NCBI GenBank assembly: GCA_005406025.1
Contig: BGZK01000186.1
Location: forward strand, 310,001 to 374,000
Direction of reading: 5' to 3'
DNA from: Eumeta japonica
Lineage: Eukaryota; Arthropoda; Insecta; Lepidoptera; Psychidae
DNA: 64,000 nucleotides
The notes under the pieces: model-generated
Database searches by the model: none
Told to the model about the DNA's origin: nothing
What the model saw: only the letters and a program-made list of their open reading frames with translations
Position numbers and translations under genes: made by a program
Part shown: positions 11,394-24,200 of the stretch, in pieces
Position numbering within the stretch: position 1 is the stretch's first letter
Layout of the letters: each line of letters starts with the position of its first letter

Positions 11394-11640
11394 CTAGCCA
11401 GATATAAACAGCACCACTATAGAGATTTTACTGCACCTTTTTACTTATGAAATGTGGAAAAAAAAATTCTCTGACAATATATTTGTGTATGTAGTGCTAA
11501 ATTATAACAAAAAATGTGAACGCAAGAAGAAACAACGTCAATAAATATATCTTGCCTTTAAATTGATGATTAAGATGAGATCAATAAAATTAGTGAGCAT
11601 AATTCAAACATTTTTGCTAGTACTGAATTGTAAATTTACG
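11394..11640 (+). repeat. two dispersed repeats, including an uninterrupted counterpart of 7544-8090
   Basis: 11394-11470 matches 4594-4680. 11486-11640 matches the flanks of the MITE at 7.58-7.98 kb as one continuous sequence (GAACGCAA, eight bases, AACGTCAATAAATA, later GTGAGCATAATTCAAA). It provides a candidate pre-insertion sequence for that MITE. Confidence 0.6.
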
Positions 11641-11659
11641 TCAAACGATAATATATATT

Positions 11660-14600
11660 ATATCTTCATGTAGCCAGCTTCCTGTTATATTCAAGCGCCA
11701 GATTCTTGAGCAATTTACTTTAAAAAAGTGTTTTAAAAGTACAGATGTGAGTGCGTACTTAGCTCTACACGTGTCTCCTCCAACCAGCGCCTCATTGCAG
11801 TAAACACATCTTTCTGATTAACCGTTCTCCGACGTCACTGTTTCAATATCTATCTTTGAAAAACAACACGAACACACAAAAATTGTTTTTTTTTACGTTC
11901 CGACTCTTTTCTAAGTCTTATTAATGTTGTCGTCATCAGATACCGATCTCTCTCGTGTCTCCAGAAGACTCGTGATCAGTAGTGAGACTGACCTCACTCG
12001 CTGCGCTTAATCGGTTGCTCTTAATATTTTATTTATTATTTTGCTGTGCTACTTTAAATTTCGTCCAATTTTCTGCACAATTGCACCTAATTTAAATTCA
12101 CCGATATATGAAGCTTTTACATCTCTAAGATTATTTAATACGTTCCTTCAACATTAACGCCGCCATATGAGATAATTGCGTAATTAAGTCAGGGTATCCC
12201 AAAGAACCCTAAGAATTCGCTAGTTGCTAGTAGAGTTCGCGACAAATTCACACAAAGGCGGTCGAGTAGCTCGCGCATTACATGTACAATGGCGCGACTG
12301 CAGTGTCTCAAAAACCTATTAACGACATATGGAATAAGTTTCACAAGCAGAGTATGTACAAGTAGGAAAACACTTAGTTTATTCGAGCTCGAAAATATGA
12401 ACCCGCCCAAGTGCGAATCGTACTCGGGTAGTGAGGGTCTCATACCTACTAGGAATCATAAAATGATACGTCGGTGAAATTAAACAATACATTTGTACAC
12501 ATTTTGTGAATGGTTCCTCATAAATAATCTCCGAAATCGACATTCCTTTTGCTCTCTATATAAGGCGTAATTGAATGTTTAATTCTGTACATGTATTAAT
12601 TACATCACAATTTTTTTGTCTACTAGATTCGGGAAAATAAGTTATGACAGACGGACACGCAGTGGTACTATAAGTTCCGTTTTTCAGAAGGGTGTTCGGA
12701 ATTCTAAAAGTTACACTAACACGGAGTACGCACGGCTGCCGATGCACGCAGGTATTTGCAGACTAGCGATTTACAATGCCTAAGTTTAAAAAACGCCAGT
12801 TCAAACGTTTCATAAACATTTTTTATTATAATTATTATAAAATTATAGAAATACAAAGTATACTCAGCTCTTAAGATTAATAACAGCTCAACCAACTTAA
12901 TACCGCATTCTCTCAGCTATCTCCAATACTTCCATAGCCAAGCAGCTATAACATATAGTACTTACAAGATCATCACGGTTGTGTTAGGTGCGTTATCGCT
13001 TCAGTTATACTGCTATCACTTTCTACGACGCGTATCGCTTTAATTATCGTGCGCTATGACCCCCGATAAAAAACCCGTTCCGGAGACATCAGGTAAGGAC
13101 AGGTTCCGGGCGTGCGACATGTTCATAAATATGTCGCAGAAGTAAAACCTCTTTAAGTGTGACTTGAGATTAACTGAAATATTCTGAGTAAAAGTAACGT
13201 CCACTAGGGTCTACAGTCGGTTTACATATTTTTCCGCATTTATAATTTTAATGTTTAATTTGTCGCCTAGTCTGAAATATTCAAATTAAAAGTGGCCAAT
13301 ACTGCCGGTACTCCAAAAGGGCGACTTCATAGTTAACCCCTAATACATTTATTAACAGTTAAATGTGTCGGCGGATCCGGCCGCGTGGATCTAAAATGGA
13401 TTCCTTAATTTCTTCTGTTTATGAATAAGCTATTAATGAATTATTTCAATAATAATCACTTTATTATCTAATAACTAGTAGTGCCCGCGGCTACACCTGG
13501 GCGAACATATAATGAATTCCTTCATTTTCTATATCGAACGACATCCCTTTCATTCGCGGTCCCAATCTGGTCTATATTATTTAATTCTAACATGACTTGA
13601 TGATTTTCAATTTAATAGTGATATTTGCCACAATACAGTAGAAAAATTTTACATCGCGCTTAAAACTTACACGCACTCATAATTTTTTTTCTAGCTTTCA
13701 TCCTTTTTCTCGGTATCCACCTCGCGAAAGCCCAGCACAGCGCTCCAGAGAAGATCATGTCTATACGACTAACCTTTTCACGCGAATTAATGAATGAAAG
13801 GGCTAGTGCTGCGGAGACTCGGTTAGGGCGTCGGCCGGGCCCGTCGGCTCGGGGCTGTCTCTACGCGCAGCACTCGTGGCGCAATCGAGACATCCCATCT
13901 CGAAGGCGATGCGTCGGATCTCTGTCTTCGAGACGATAAAGGGAGGTGCCGCGAATCGAAACGTAGATGTATAGCGAAGTTACGCAGTAGGGTCTAATTA
14001 AAAGTTTCAAACTATTTAGCAACATTTAATTAGGGTCAATTAGCTGCCAATTAAACGAATCATTCAATTAAAACGGTACATTAAACGTAAAGAAACACGC
14101 TTATAGACCGGCGACCGAACGGGAATGAAAGGATTGAATGATTTACCTTTTTGGAAAAAAATAAATACCCTCTTGAATCCGGCTCATTGACGGTGAATGT
14201 AATGAATGAGTTAAGGCCACATTAATACACATAGCGGAAAATGCTCATACATATAAAAATATACGTTTATTTGTACCTATTTTTAGAATTCATTGCGAAC
14301 TTTTTTTTGTGTAAGGATTTCATCGACAACGCATCGTCGTATATTTAAACTTTGACTATGTCGATAATAGTAATTAGCTGATAGGTCACAGATACGAAAT
14401 ATCCAATTCAATAATGAGATGGGCTGCCCAGGGTGGCGATTAAGGGGCGTGCTCTGGATAGACAGGACCATAAAACGGTATCCAAGCCAAGCGATATAAA
14501 AATTATGGAAGGTACAGTCTATATACAGATAAAGAAGACTGTCCTGTATGGGCGTTTAACAAAAAAAATGTGTCCGTACGAAACCATAAAATAGTAATTT

Positions 14601-15260
14601 CATAAATGAATGGTATTGGTTGAAAGTAATTGTGTGTTCAAGAAATGTCTCTATTAAAATAAGTAAGAGAAAAAGTTTTTGAAAATATTTACAAAGATGG
14701 CTGGCTCATTTCAAAATAAATCTATTTCTACAAACAGCTTGATAAACCGCATCGGTTGTTTTTAATTTTTATCAGAATTGTTAAATTTTTTCGTGATATA
14801 TCATCAGAAGAAATAATAATGAACATTTTTGCTAAATATCTAAAAGCAATTCCACAGATCTAATTCAAAATCATCTTTAAGGACTTAATTGAACTGTATC
14901 AAAATTGGTTCATTTATTTATTCGACATATTTGTATTGTTGTAGAAACAAGCGTGTTCTACGCAGATACGAAATCTTTGTATGTAAATAGTTATTTCTAA
15001 TACAATTGAATTTAATAAATTGCCGATTTTCCATTGTAAACCGAAACTAACATTTTTTGGTACTTTTCGAAGAAGTTTTTGCGCAGTTTAGCAACTAATA
15101 AGTCATTGTAGGTTGCATAATTCAGAGTCTCCGTTTTGTAGCACTTTAGTGAGCGAGATGTTAAAATCATAACCCATCGATGATTTTCACATTTATTAAA
15201 CTTTTTTTTTCTAATAATGGAGTCAGATAATTTTATAAATGTATCAAATGATATTAATAA
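11660..15260. other. gene-poor stretch with GC-rich islands, no gene established
   Basis: Mostly AT-rich. 12289-12477 (+) is a 62-codon frame starting MARLQCLKNLLTTYG with a favourable ACAATGG start, but it has no recognised homology and no splice partner. 13690-13960 is GC-rich and gives a basic, low-complexity-like frame (MSIRLTFSRELMNER...) with no family match. 13486-13690 contains the phrase CCCGCGGCTACACCTGGGCG, similar to common lepidopteran repeat ends. I do not call any of these as genes. Confidence 0.4.
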
Positions 15261-15267
15261 TATGACG

Positions 15268-15320
15268 TATAAATACAGCCCCTAACGAGTCGTTGCACAG
15301 AGGAAAGTCATCAGCGAGTC
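15268..15320 (+). promoter_or_regulatory. possible TATA-type core promoter
   Basis: TATAAATA at 15268-15275 is followed, about 25-50 bases on, by a GC-rich stretch with TCGTTGCACAG and TCATCAG, either of which could act as an initiator. The sequence stays GC-rich to about 15560, unlike its neighbours. The first ATG downstream (15323) opens only seven codons, so any transcript would be non-coding or spliced. TATA-like strings are common in AT-rich DNA, so the evidence is weak. Confidence 0.18.
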
Positions 15321-15559
15321 GTGATGGCCGCGTACTTGTCGCTTTGAAACAATCATATGGTAACATCACGACCGCGAACCGTCTAGGGGTGACCGCATTA
15401 TCGTGTGTGTTTAGCGCACGCCACCTGACAAAGGCCGATGAGCCTTGATGCGGACGCTGTTCGAGGCGTATTGTGTGCTCGATCGGCTTTTTTCTTTCAT
15501 TTATCGCCGTGGCAGGTGACAGAGAAATATGTAGGTGACAGAGTGTGGGCCAAGGTCCC

Positions 15560-18500
15560 CCGTCGGCCGGCGTCTATGGGAACATTTTGAATGATTGTTT
15601 TTAACGTTCCGTATAAAAATTTGAAAATGCGCCGTTGCATAAAATGATTGTACAATGTGCATTTAATGAGAAATTTTAAAATGTGGCAGTTTTTTTACAG
15701 CCCCAAACTAGATTTACAATGTAAAATGAAAATATGTAAATAAGTAGGGTCACAACAGCCGAAGGATACCGAAGATATTGTACCGCAGAGTATTAAATAA
15801 AAATTAAAAACAACTAAGTGCTTGTCGAAATCGTACACAGAGGGTTCCGCACCACCACGCATGATATTTGCGTCATATGTTTATCAAAAAAAAATGAACG
15901 GTAGAACATCGGGTAGATGTGAAACATCAAAACTATTTTCTGTAGAAAATAAGCATGAAAGAATGGTTTAATAAACGAATTAAATTTGGAACAATAAAGA
16001 AATATGGAATAATCAAAATATTTAGACTTATTTTATAGAAAAAATTAAAAAGTACGTGTTAATTTAATATCAAAATTAAAGACGTGTTCCGAAGTAACCT
16101 ACAACAGTCCATGTATAATACGCGAGCTCAGCGCGCCGAGGACCGTCGAGCCGGGCGGAGTGGCCGCGCCACGTCCCGGCTGACCCGCCGCATTACGTGT
16201 TCTAAACCAAACATTTTGATGAATGTCGGGGATTAACTAGACGTATCTGATTATAATGCATTGCATCATTATTTGTTTGGTACCGAATCAAAAGTAACAG
16301 CTTTAGATAAGAATGTACATGTTATTTATACTTTTTTTTTAATACGACCAAAACCGAGTTAGAAAATCCGTAGCTTCCGATTTCCGTACCGAACGAAACA
16401 CTTAAAGAGTGAGTTCGCTGCCCGCCTGTCACGGGTGTTTCTCTCGTAGATTATTTCAGGTGTACGAGTGGAAAAAAGAATGCTCAATTTTCACAGTGGG
16501 ACACATGCCCATTCGGTTCTCAGTGTCTAGTTTTAACTAAATATTAAAATTTATCTATTTAGTGGTACGGTTTTGTGTTATTCTTATTTCATCCGCCAAA
16601 AGTCGTTTTATAGTGTTTTTAGTATGAGTATACTCTTTAATTTTAATGATGTGAATTCAAATTTAATATAATAAAATATTGTTTGATTGGATCTCATATT
16701 AATTAACATATGCCAAACAATCACATTTGACTTACTGCCGTGTACTGATTTTAATATTCTAGTCAGTCGGTACCCTTTCATTATAATACACAATCTCCTA
16801 TGGCACACTAGGCATTTTTTTAGTGTCTTAAAATTCTGTTAATCATTCATGAAAGGTATTTCGTACAGGCATTTCGTAGTCCCTTCAGAATATTGTTAGT
16901 ACGCGGTTGCACGGATGACGTGGTCAAAATGGTCATTTCTCACTGCGCGTTGTGGTCACCGCGCCGGACAGTGATTGAGCGAGCTCGCCTCGGAGCATCA
17001 ATTACGTGCTATGGACGTGGCCGACCACAATGTTTCGACTTTTTTTTAGGTCCGCGCTCCGGATAGCTCTCGTACGGTATGAGGTCGTCGCGTCGGAGTG
17101 TATTCTACTGTCACTGCAAAATAAAGGGTACATATTTCTAGATCTTTCGCAAAAAAAAAGAAAACGGCCAAGATGGTAGTTAGACTTCCACATCCAGAAT
17201 TCCGTACCAGCGAAGATAATGACGTGAAGTTAGCAATTTTAGCGAATTTAAGATGATACAATACTTAAAAACAAAATCCGAAAAAAGGCCTCCTCCCGTG
17301 GAACAATTTTGAGCGCTTGTTCGCTTTTTATGCATACGTACTTAATTCCTATACAGGATTCAGATAACAAACTCGGTAATGCTGCAAAATTTATTTTACA
17401 ATAACAAATATAATTAATATTCTGAAAAAGTAGTTGATGCATCTTATTTAAAGTTACAGAGTTATTGTTTACATTTGATAAAATCTACACATTTCCTTAG
17501 GAATTATAAAAAAAATCACCACAATTTTAAGGAAGTTTTATTATAACAATTTAAAAGAAAGAAAGTTTACTATCTTTCTAAATATAAAGATGCTTTAATC
17601 ATAGATTAATGTAACACATTGAGTACTTACTTTTTTCTATTTGGAACCATATTCCTAAGAATTACTATGATTTTTTCTAGATTTTTATGCATGTAGTTCA
17701 AAGGCTAAAGGGAAATAGACACAAAGTGAACGGGTTTGGAAATTAATAGGCTCCAAAATATACACCAGAGATGAAGTCACTTAAAAAGAATTAATGCATT
17801 TTTAAACCCTATCCAATGACACTCCACATGATGGAAGACACGAAAAAAATCACTACCCTCAGTTTGAAACACCGATTGAATGAACTCTATTTCAAATGGG
17901 AACTACACCCAACATTTCTCTTAATGATACCTTTATATAATTGTCCATCAGTTCGAAAAAACCATCAATCTCCCTGCACAATTTTATCGGAATCAATGCA
18001 AAAATATCATTGCCTCATATTATAAGGCTATGAGTAAGATATGGGTTTATGCACAGGATGAAACTATAAGGGTTGCTTTTTTGCCTTTGGCTATGGAACC
18101 TTTAATGTTGAGAGGGTTCCATATTAAACGATAAACCATTGGATATAAATATGTTCGTTCTTTTACTAATGTATAAATCAAAATCACAAGCATGAAGTTA
18201 GGTACTGACTGTTCACGTGTCTCCTGTACTGACAGTTGGCAGTTCGTAGCTTTACGGTTTTAAGCTATTATAGAAGTATCACAATAAAAATTCATGTGAG
18301 GATAATGAGAAATTGAAATCAAATACAGAAAATTTAGGAAAAAATAAAATAATGCATAATAAAATTCAAACTAAAAAAAAATAAACACCATCTAAATGAC
18401 TTAGTAATCAGACCTTTTTATATTTTTGTTTAGACTTTTATCAATCTTTAAATTGGGAATTTTCAATGGCAAACACTTTTGAATACTTATCAGGTACCTG

Positions 18501-19024
18501 ACTTAAATAAAATAGAAAAAGATTTTTTTTTCACAATTCATACAAATCTCAAATTATACAGGGAAAATATTACCAGATAAATGTTAACAAAAATTAAAGA
18601 AAAATACCGAATGTAGTATTCCATATTTCACATTTATAACAAAATTGTCTATGTCTTTCATCTCCCCTGAAAGCTACAACACCATTGACTATACAGTCAT
18701 ATTGAAAATTATAACTTTGTGAACTGTCCTGTTGAAGAGCGCCCTGGGGTGTGACTCATAGAAAATATGATTAAAAATAAAACATTTCTCAATCTATATT
18801 TTGATCACATTGTAAATAAATAATAAATATTAAACATAAAAAAACATTATAGCTTAAACACAATACCCGCAAATTTTGTGACATCACTAATATTGAAGCT
18901 CATTTGTGATTTTCCACGAATTCTCTGAAATATGAAAAAATAAATGAATAACACATAATATTCAAAGGTTTAAAATAATTAGATCGTTTGACCTAAACAG
19001 ATTTTTGCACTTGTTTTATATTTG
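15560..19024. other. AT-rich non-coding stretch, nothing established
   Basis: GC-rich islands at 16120-16200 (contains GGCCGCGCCACGTCCCGG) and 16900-17110 interrupt AT-rich DNA. Open frames here (up to about 70 codons) are AT-driven or overlap on opposite strands, and resemble no family I know. No splice-consistent exon chain was found. Confidence 0.45.
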
Positions 19025-20275
19025 TAGTGTAACACAATTGGATAGTTCTTCAAAAAAATCGAAAATTGACCATCGATAATAAAAAACTATAACTTTACAT
19101 AACTGGTGATTTATTAATGTAATATATAGTGCATAAGAGCCTTATTTTAGCTGATAAGGTGGTCCCTAACTTTTCTTACTTTTAATCGAAATAGTCGAAT
19201 AATAAAAAAAACGATTGTGAGGGAGTGATCTTTAGGTGGAAAAATGGTTATTATCTTTTAAATATTTAATATTTTTGCATCGTTATGGTTAATATAGGAA
19301 ATAATTACAAATTTTTTCAAGAATATAAATTCAAATTAGTTTATAACATTTGGAACTTATTTAAAATCACAGCAGCTATTTTTGGCTCTTGTTTTTCAAA
19401 TAACAACAATGTCGTTAAGTTTTTGTTGCACATGATAGAAAAAACTTTCATAAGATAAATGTGGACAATAATATTGACGATAAAAAGTGATATATTGTTA
19501 TTTTTCTCATAATGCTTATGATAATCATTCTCTCATTTATCATTTTCATGAGAGAATGACGAAAATCAAATATAATCAACAAAATATGTGGTTATGTATA
19601 ATCTGAATTTGATTTGTAATTAATTGAATGCTAACATTGTACCTCCTAAAAGTTGCAAAAATATATAAAAATTATTACAATATAAACTATTATCTTGTTC
19701 AAACTTCAAATGAGGGAATGATGCACGAAAATGTAATATTTAAATAATTCACAAAAATATCACTGTACTTCATTAAATATCCTTTCGCGTTACCAACTGA
19801 TAATAATTCATAATGTGATAGAGAAAAGTCAAATGCAAAAGTACTGGACAAATGTTTATAAAATGTAAGGGAATGATTCTGTTTTCGTGTAACAGTAATA
19901 GGAAATCAATTTTCAAATAATTTATCATGCTTTACTCAATGAAAGTAATATTTATTGTTAAATGTAGTATTTTTAATGTAAAAAATGATATCATAATTAA
20001 CATTTCTATAAAGCGAGAAGAATTAGCAGAATCATATCGTCATAATATTGAGTGTGGGACATGATGAGGGAATGATGTTTAGGATATGCGGTCAACTGAT
20101 ACTCTTCACCCAGGAACAAGAACACTAAAATCATGCATGGCACATGTACTTATATTTCTATAGTAAGTATTCATAAAAAAAAATAATAAACTGATGTCAT
20201 ACTGTAAATAATACATGAAACTAGGTATGGAAACGATTTTCGATTTTTTTGGAGAACTACCTGATTACAATTAAT
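19025..20275. mobile_element. possible non-autonomous element with long inverted ends
   Basis: 19040-19067 (GGATAGTTCTTC, then AAAAAAATCGAAAAT) and 20234-20260 (ATTTTCGATTTTTTT, then GGAGAACTACC) are inverted repeats matching at about 24 of 26 bases. The interior of about 1.2 kb is AT-rich and has no transposase. It contains the phrase GAGGGA(A/G)TGAT at 19220, 19713 and 20066, and a perfect 12-bp hairpin (TCATTCTCTCAT / ATGAGAGAATGA, 19525-19559). Weaker similarity beyond the arms suggests longer diverged ends. No target duplication was identified. Confidence 0.4.
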
Positions 20276-21007
20276 GGGTGCTGTGATGTGTTTATGCCCA
20301 AAAAGAAATTTCTCATTTTTAAACTCTTCAGCTGTAAATCATACGTCTAGTGCAAAAGGCCCTTGTGCATGTCCCCGTGCCCCATGTACAGTGAAAGAAA
20401 ATGGCATACGAGCATTACATTATAAAATATTTGACACTCAAGAATCTCCGTAACTAAGCTATACCAGGTATACGTCTTTTGACACTTTTTGATAGTTATC
20501 ATCGGTAGGGTTGTATGCCGAAATTAATGGAAAACGTCATGAGAACTTGTATAAATTTAAAAGCTCGACTTTATACCGGATCGTTTCTTTCTGTAATATC
20601 TTCCTATTTGATTATGGTTGTATTGGGTTTTAATTAAATTTAAAGAGCTGCCCTCCAGTTTCTTCATCATCATTTGGAAGAATAACTGCATTTCGAAAGA
20701 ATGGTAGATGCATAAAATATAGTGACATATTTAAGATGTTATGTGTATATTTATGAAAATATAAATATTTACATTTATGTACGAGCATTTAGCATAAAGT
20801 TTCAGTGCTTTGGTAATACTATCAAATTACATTTGAGCTGTATTAGGACTGAATCTATTTCATGTATTTTCACAATTAATATTCCTTAAGTGTGTGACAT
20901 CAATTTTGATACATAAAAATTTTAAATCATATAATCGTTTTAAAGAAAAAACACTTTTCGCAATAATAATCACCATGCCCCACAAGCTTACTTTAAATTT
21001 TAACCAA
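20276..21007. other. 3' flank of the ABHD12-like gene
   Basis: AT-rich DNA downstream of the last coding bases of the minus-strand gene. It probably includes its 3' UTR. No convincing AATAAA signal lies within the first few hundred bases on the minus strand. An ATTAAA-type site (TTTAAT on plus) occurs near 20627, but such hexamers are expected by chance here. Confidence 0.35.
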
Positions 21008-21112
21008 CTACAATTCGTAGAAGTCCAAGAGATCTAAATGACTGCCTAACTCTTCCAGGTTCGCGCCACGCGTCTGCACCATCAGACTGTCAATACCGAA
21101 GATGCAAATGAC
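21008..21112 (-). other. in-frame extension after the ABHD12-like TGA: tiny intron, readthrough or 3' UTR
   Basis: Directly after the TGA the same frame is open for 34 codons to TAG (21008-21010). It ends LMVQTRGANLEELGSHLDLL DFYEL, a protein-like and GC-rich stretch in AT-rich surroundings. Bases 21087-21116 read GTGAGT...TTGACAG, 30 nt with consensus ends and a length divisible by three. Removing them would replace the stop with Gly and fuse the extension. Thirty bases is below the normal minimum intron length in insects, so stop-codon readthrough or simple 3' UTR are the alternatives. Confidence 0.45.
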
Positions 21113-21244
21113 TCACCCGACCACCAGCGGCAGGTCGACGGCATCGCATATCCATTTATGTCCCAGATTCTCTCGGGAATCAAACGTGTGTAATTTGAGC
21201 GTCGCACCACCTCCCTCCCTCGACTGTTTTATTCTCTCGTATAA
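21113..21244 (-). CDS. ABHD12: ABHD12-like exon 9 (catalytic histidine and stop)
   Basis: Acceptor CATTTTAG. It encodes LYERIKQSREGGGATLKLHT, then FDSRENLGHKWICDAVDLPL and VVG, followed by TGA. His356 aligns with the catalytic His of human YRHKYIY, and the end falls close to the usual ABHD12 C-terminus. The bases around the stop (GGGTGAGTCA) also form a perfect donor, GTGAGT, so the terminus is ambiguous. Confidence 0.85.
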   Translation of the reverse strand, partial: LYERIKQSREGGGATLKLHTFDSRENLGHKWICDAVDLPLVVG

Positions 21245-24200
21245 CTAAAATGATATTATATATTTTTTAATGTACAAAAATGTTTTTTTTTCTATATTGA
21301 CAACGTATATTGATAAGTAACGAGCTCCGTTTTAATTTATACTAAAAATCTGATCACATTAAGAAAAAATGCATTTATACTTACTACAACACTTATAATA
21401 ATAAAAAAATGACTATTTACACATAGTAAGTAATTTGCCATTTGATTACAATTTTTGTGTTTTTAGTGCTCTGTGATGAAATGATTTTTTTTAATGTCGT
21501 CTTAGTATACGGAGGTAAAAGTTTTATAAAGATGAATTGAATTTTATAATCATGAATTTTAAATGATGATATAAGATTTACACAAAATTATTTTTAAATG
21601 TTCTAAAATTTTGAACACCTTAATGTTCTCCTTCACTGAGATAACTAATTGACTGTTTTATCATCGCTGCACGCCAGTGCCAACAAGCACGTTTGTATGA
21701 CGTCTGTATGGGGTGAGCCTATGTATTATTTATATTATGTATAAATAGTACAGTTAGATACTGATAATATTTCAATTATGCACTCCTTGTAAATGTGACC
21801 CACGTATTCTTCTACATGATTCCGAGTCCAATTTTTGCACGATATTAAAACAGATGTGGGCATTTTGTACACAGGTACGGCAACTCATTTGTAACACGGT
21901 CACACTCACTCCAGTTAGTCCCGCTCCGGTCTCACATCCCCGACCCGCGCCCCTCTCATTTCCAATTGCGCTATCGCGCTCTATTCCCCTATCGAATCCG
22001 ATTTCGAGTAAATTATTAGACAGAAACGCATTAGCGGGATGTATGAAATATCATGAATATAATCCAGAACATAATCTTTGTGGTAAATTTCATGTAAATT
22101 TTTCCAAACAATTATGAGTAATTGAGTTACAAACAACCAAACATCATTACAAAGTATCAACAGTTGTAATATAATAATATTATAGTATAGGATTGTCATA
22201 AATCCTAGCATTGATTTTAATGTACTATGACTTTCTTATTATTAAATCAAATAAGTATAATCGGATTGTTTACACTCTTCTTTCATTCTACATCACTCCC
22301 TCTCATCACTTCCCCTCCCCCTGACCCTCCTCCTCTTAATTTTCATTGCCTACTCTAACACTATTTCTTCTCATGATCGAGACAATAAAATAAAACTAAT
22401 GACTTAAATATTCTAGTTAAGAGGAATTTTACAGATAAACACTATCCTACATTTTAATAATGAGTTTTATCATTTTTTAAATTTTCATCAAATTGTTTAA
22501 GTCATTGTCAAGTTATAAGTAGACAGAACGGTGTACATAGAACACTGAAAGTTCTACACACTTGCCGTACATAAATGTTTGAATTTCGAATGTTATATTT
22601 TTTAAAACATAATAAACTCATTCATTGGCTAAAATATTTTTGGGCGGGAAGACACGTGTCAATTGTATTTATTACAAGTTTGAAGTTCGTCGTCCGTAGC
22701 AAAAATGAAATTAACGCAAAAATATTTTAGGGCGAACATTTTTTATGATTTTAAAAGTTCAGTCTTCGCAATACTGCACTGCTCGTCTTCAAAACGCTTT
22801 TGGGAGGGAAGCTCCTTATTTGAGCGTTGTAAGACGATGGTATGCAGAATTTTATCGTGGCCGTATTTCTCTCCATGACGAAATTCGACTGCCCTCGACT
22901 GCCGTCACCGAAAAAAATGTGGTCACTGTCAGGCAATTAATTGAAGAAAACCGGAGTATCACCTATAAGGAGATTCGAAGACATTTGGGCATCAGTATTA
23001 GAAAAATTCAAAAAAAATTTACATCAACATTTAAAAGTTAGAAAACTTTGTTGCCATTGGATTCCTCATGAAGTCACCCCTGAACATAAACGGACCTGAG
23101 TTGATTGGAGTAAAAAAATGTTGTTAAAATACGATCACGGACGTTCAAATGCCGTGTATGACATTGTGACAGGAGATGAAATATGGATATACTGTGACAT
23201 GCTGAAAAGAAAGCGACCGTCTTCTCTGGATGTTCGAAGGCGACAGCAAACCAACAAAATTGAGGTACGCGAGAAGCGTAGGCAAAAAAATTATTGTGTT
23301 TTTTTTTTCTCCAAGAAGAGTCCTGTCTGCATGATCCCACTTTAAGAACAAAATATGGTTATTGCTGAATAGTACACCATTTGTTTGCCCAGTGTCTTAG
23401 AAAGACTTAATGAACAACGATCAAGTTGCATTTTATCACACCATGACAATACTTCGCCGCACATCGCAAATAAGACAGATGTCATTTTTTACTTCGGAAA
23501 AGGTAAAGCTCATGACCCATCCCGTATTTAGTTCAGACCTAGCACTGTGATATTGCTTCATTATCCCAAAAATCTAAGATATGATGAGTGGTTTGACATT
23601 TACGGGGCCAGAAGTGGCCGTGATAGCTTTCAACCAGCAGGTACAAAACATGCCCTTAGACCATTAGAAAACATGAGGACCGTTTCCTCATGTTTTCAAA
23701 AATGGTTTGAGCGAATGAAAAAGTGTGTAAATGTAATGGAGCATACTTTAAAAAGCAGTATACATTTCACTTTACATGTAAATTGTTTTATTTATGAGTT
23801 ATGCAAAACAGTCAGTGTACCACAGTACTATATTAGTACATTGAAATAAATTTAACTGTTGTTGTGCTGTGAATAAACATATAAACGAACAGACACAAAC
23901 AAAAAGTGGTCAATATTTGTTCCATGATGTCAAACTATCTCCATACTAAATTTTATCAAAAATACTACACCAATTTATAGTTCAGCGGAAATATGAAGAT
24001 AAAAAAATCATTTTCCTGTTTGTACAAAGGTGGCTTTCCATATTGAAATCGCTAACGTGAAGTCCGATGCAAAAACAATAGCTGACGCGGTAGCGTGGAG
24101 TTTCGTGGTCCGAAGCGGCCGCATTAAAGCCCGCCAACAAGTTTGACAAACTATTCGGCCATTTTGTTCATTCCAGATTGGAACGCTAGAGAATTTTATG

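Noticed and set aside
13690..13960. GC-rich segment resembling ribosomal RNA in composition
   Set aside because: I could not match it to any conserved 18S or 28S block; high GC alone is not evidence.
15420..15500. GGCCGATGAG ... GATCGGCTTTTTT as a bacterial-type terminator
   Set aside because: Imperfect pairing over a long distance in a eukaryotic genome; no adjacent gene.
22751..23351. Minus-strand frames across the 22.7-23.4 kb mariner
   Set aside because: They are antisense shadows of transposase coding sequence.
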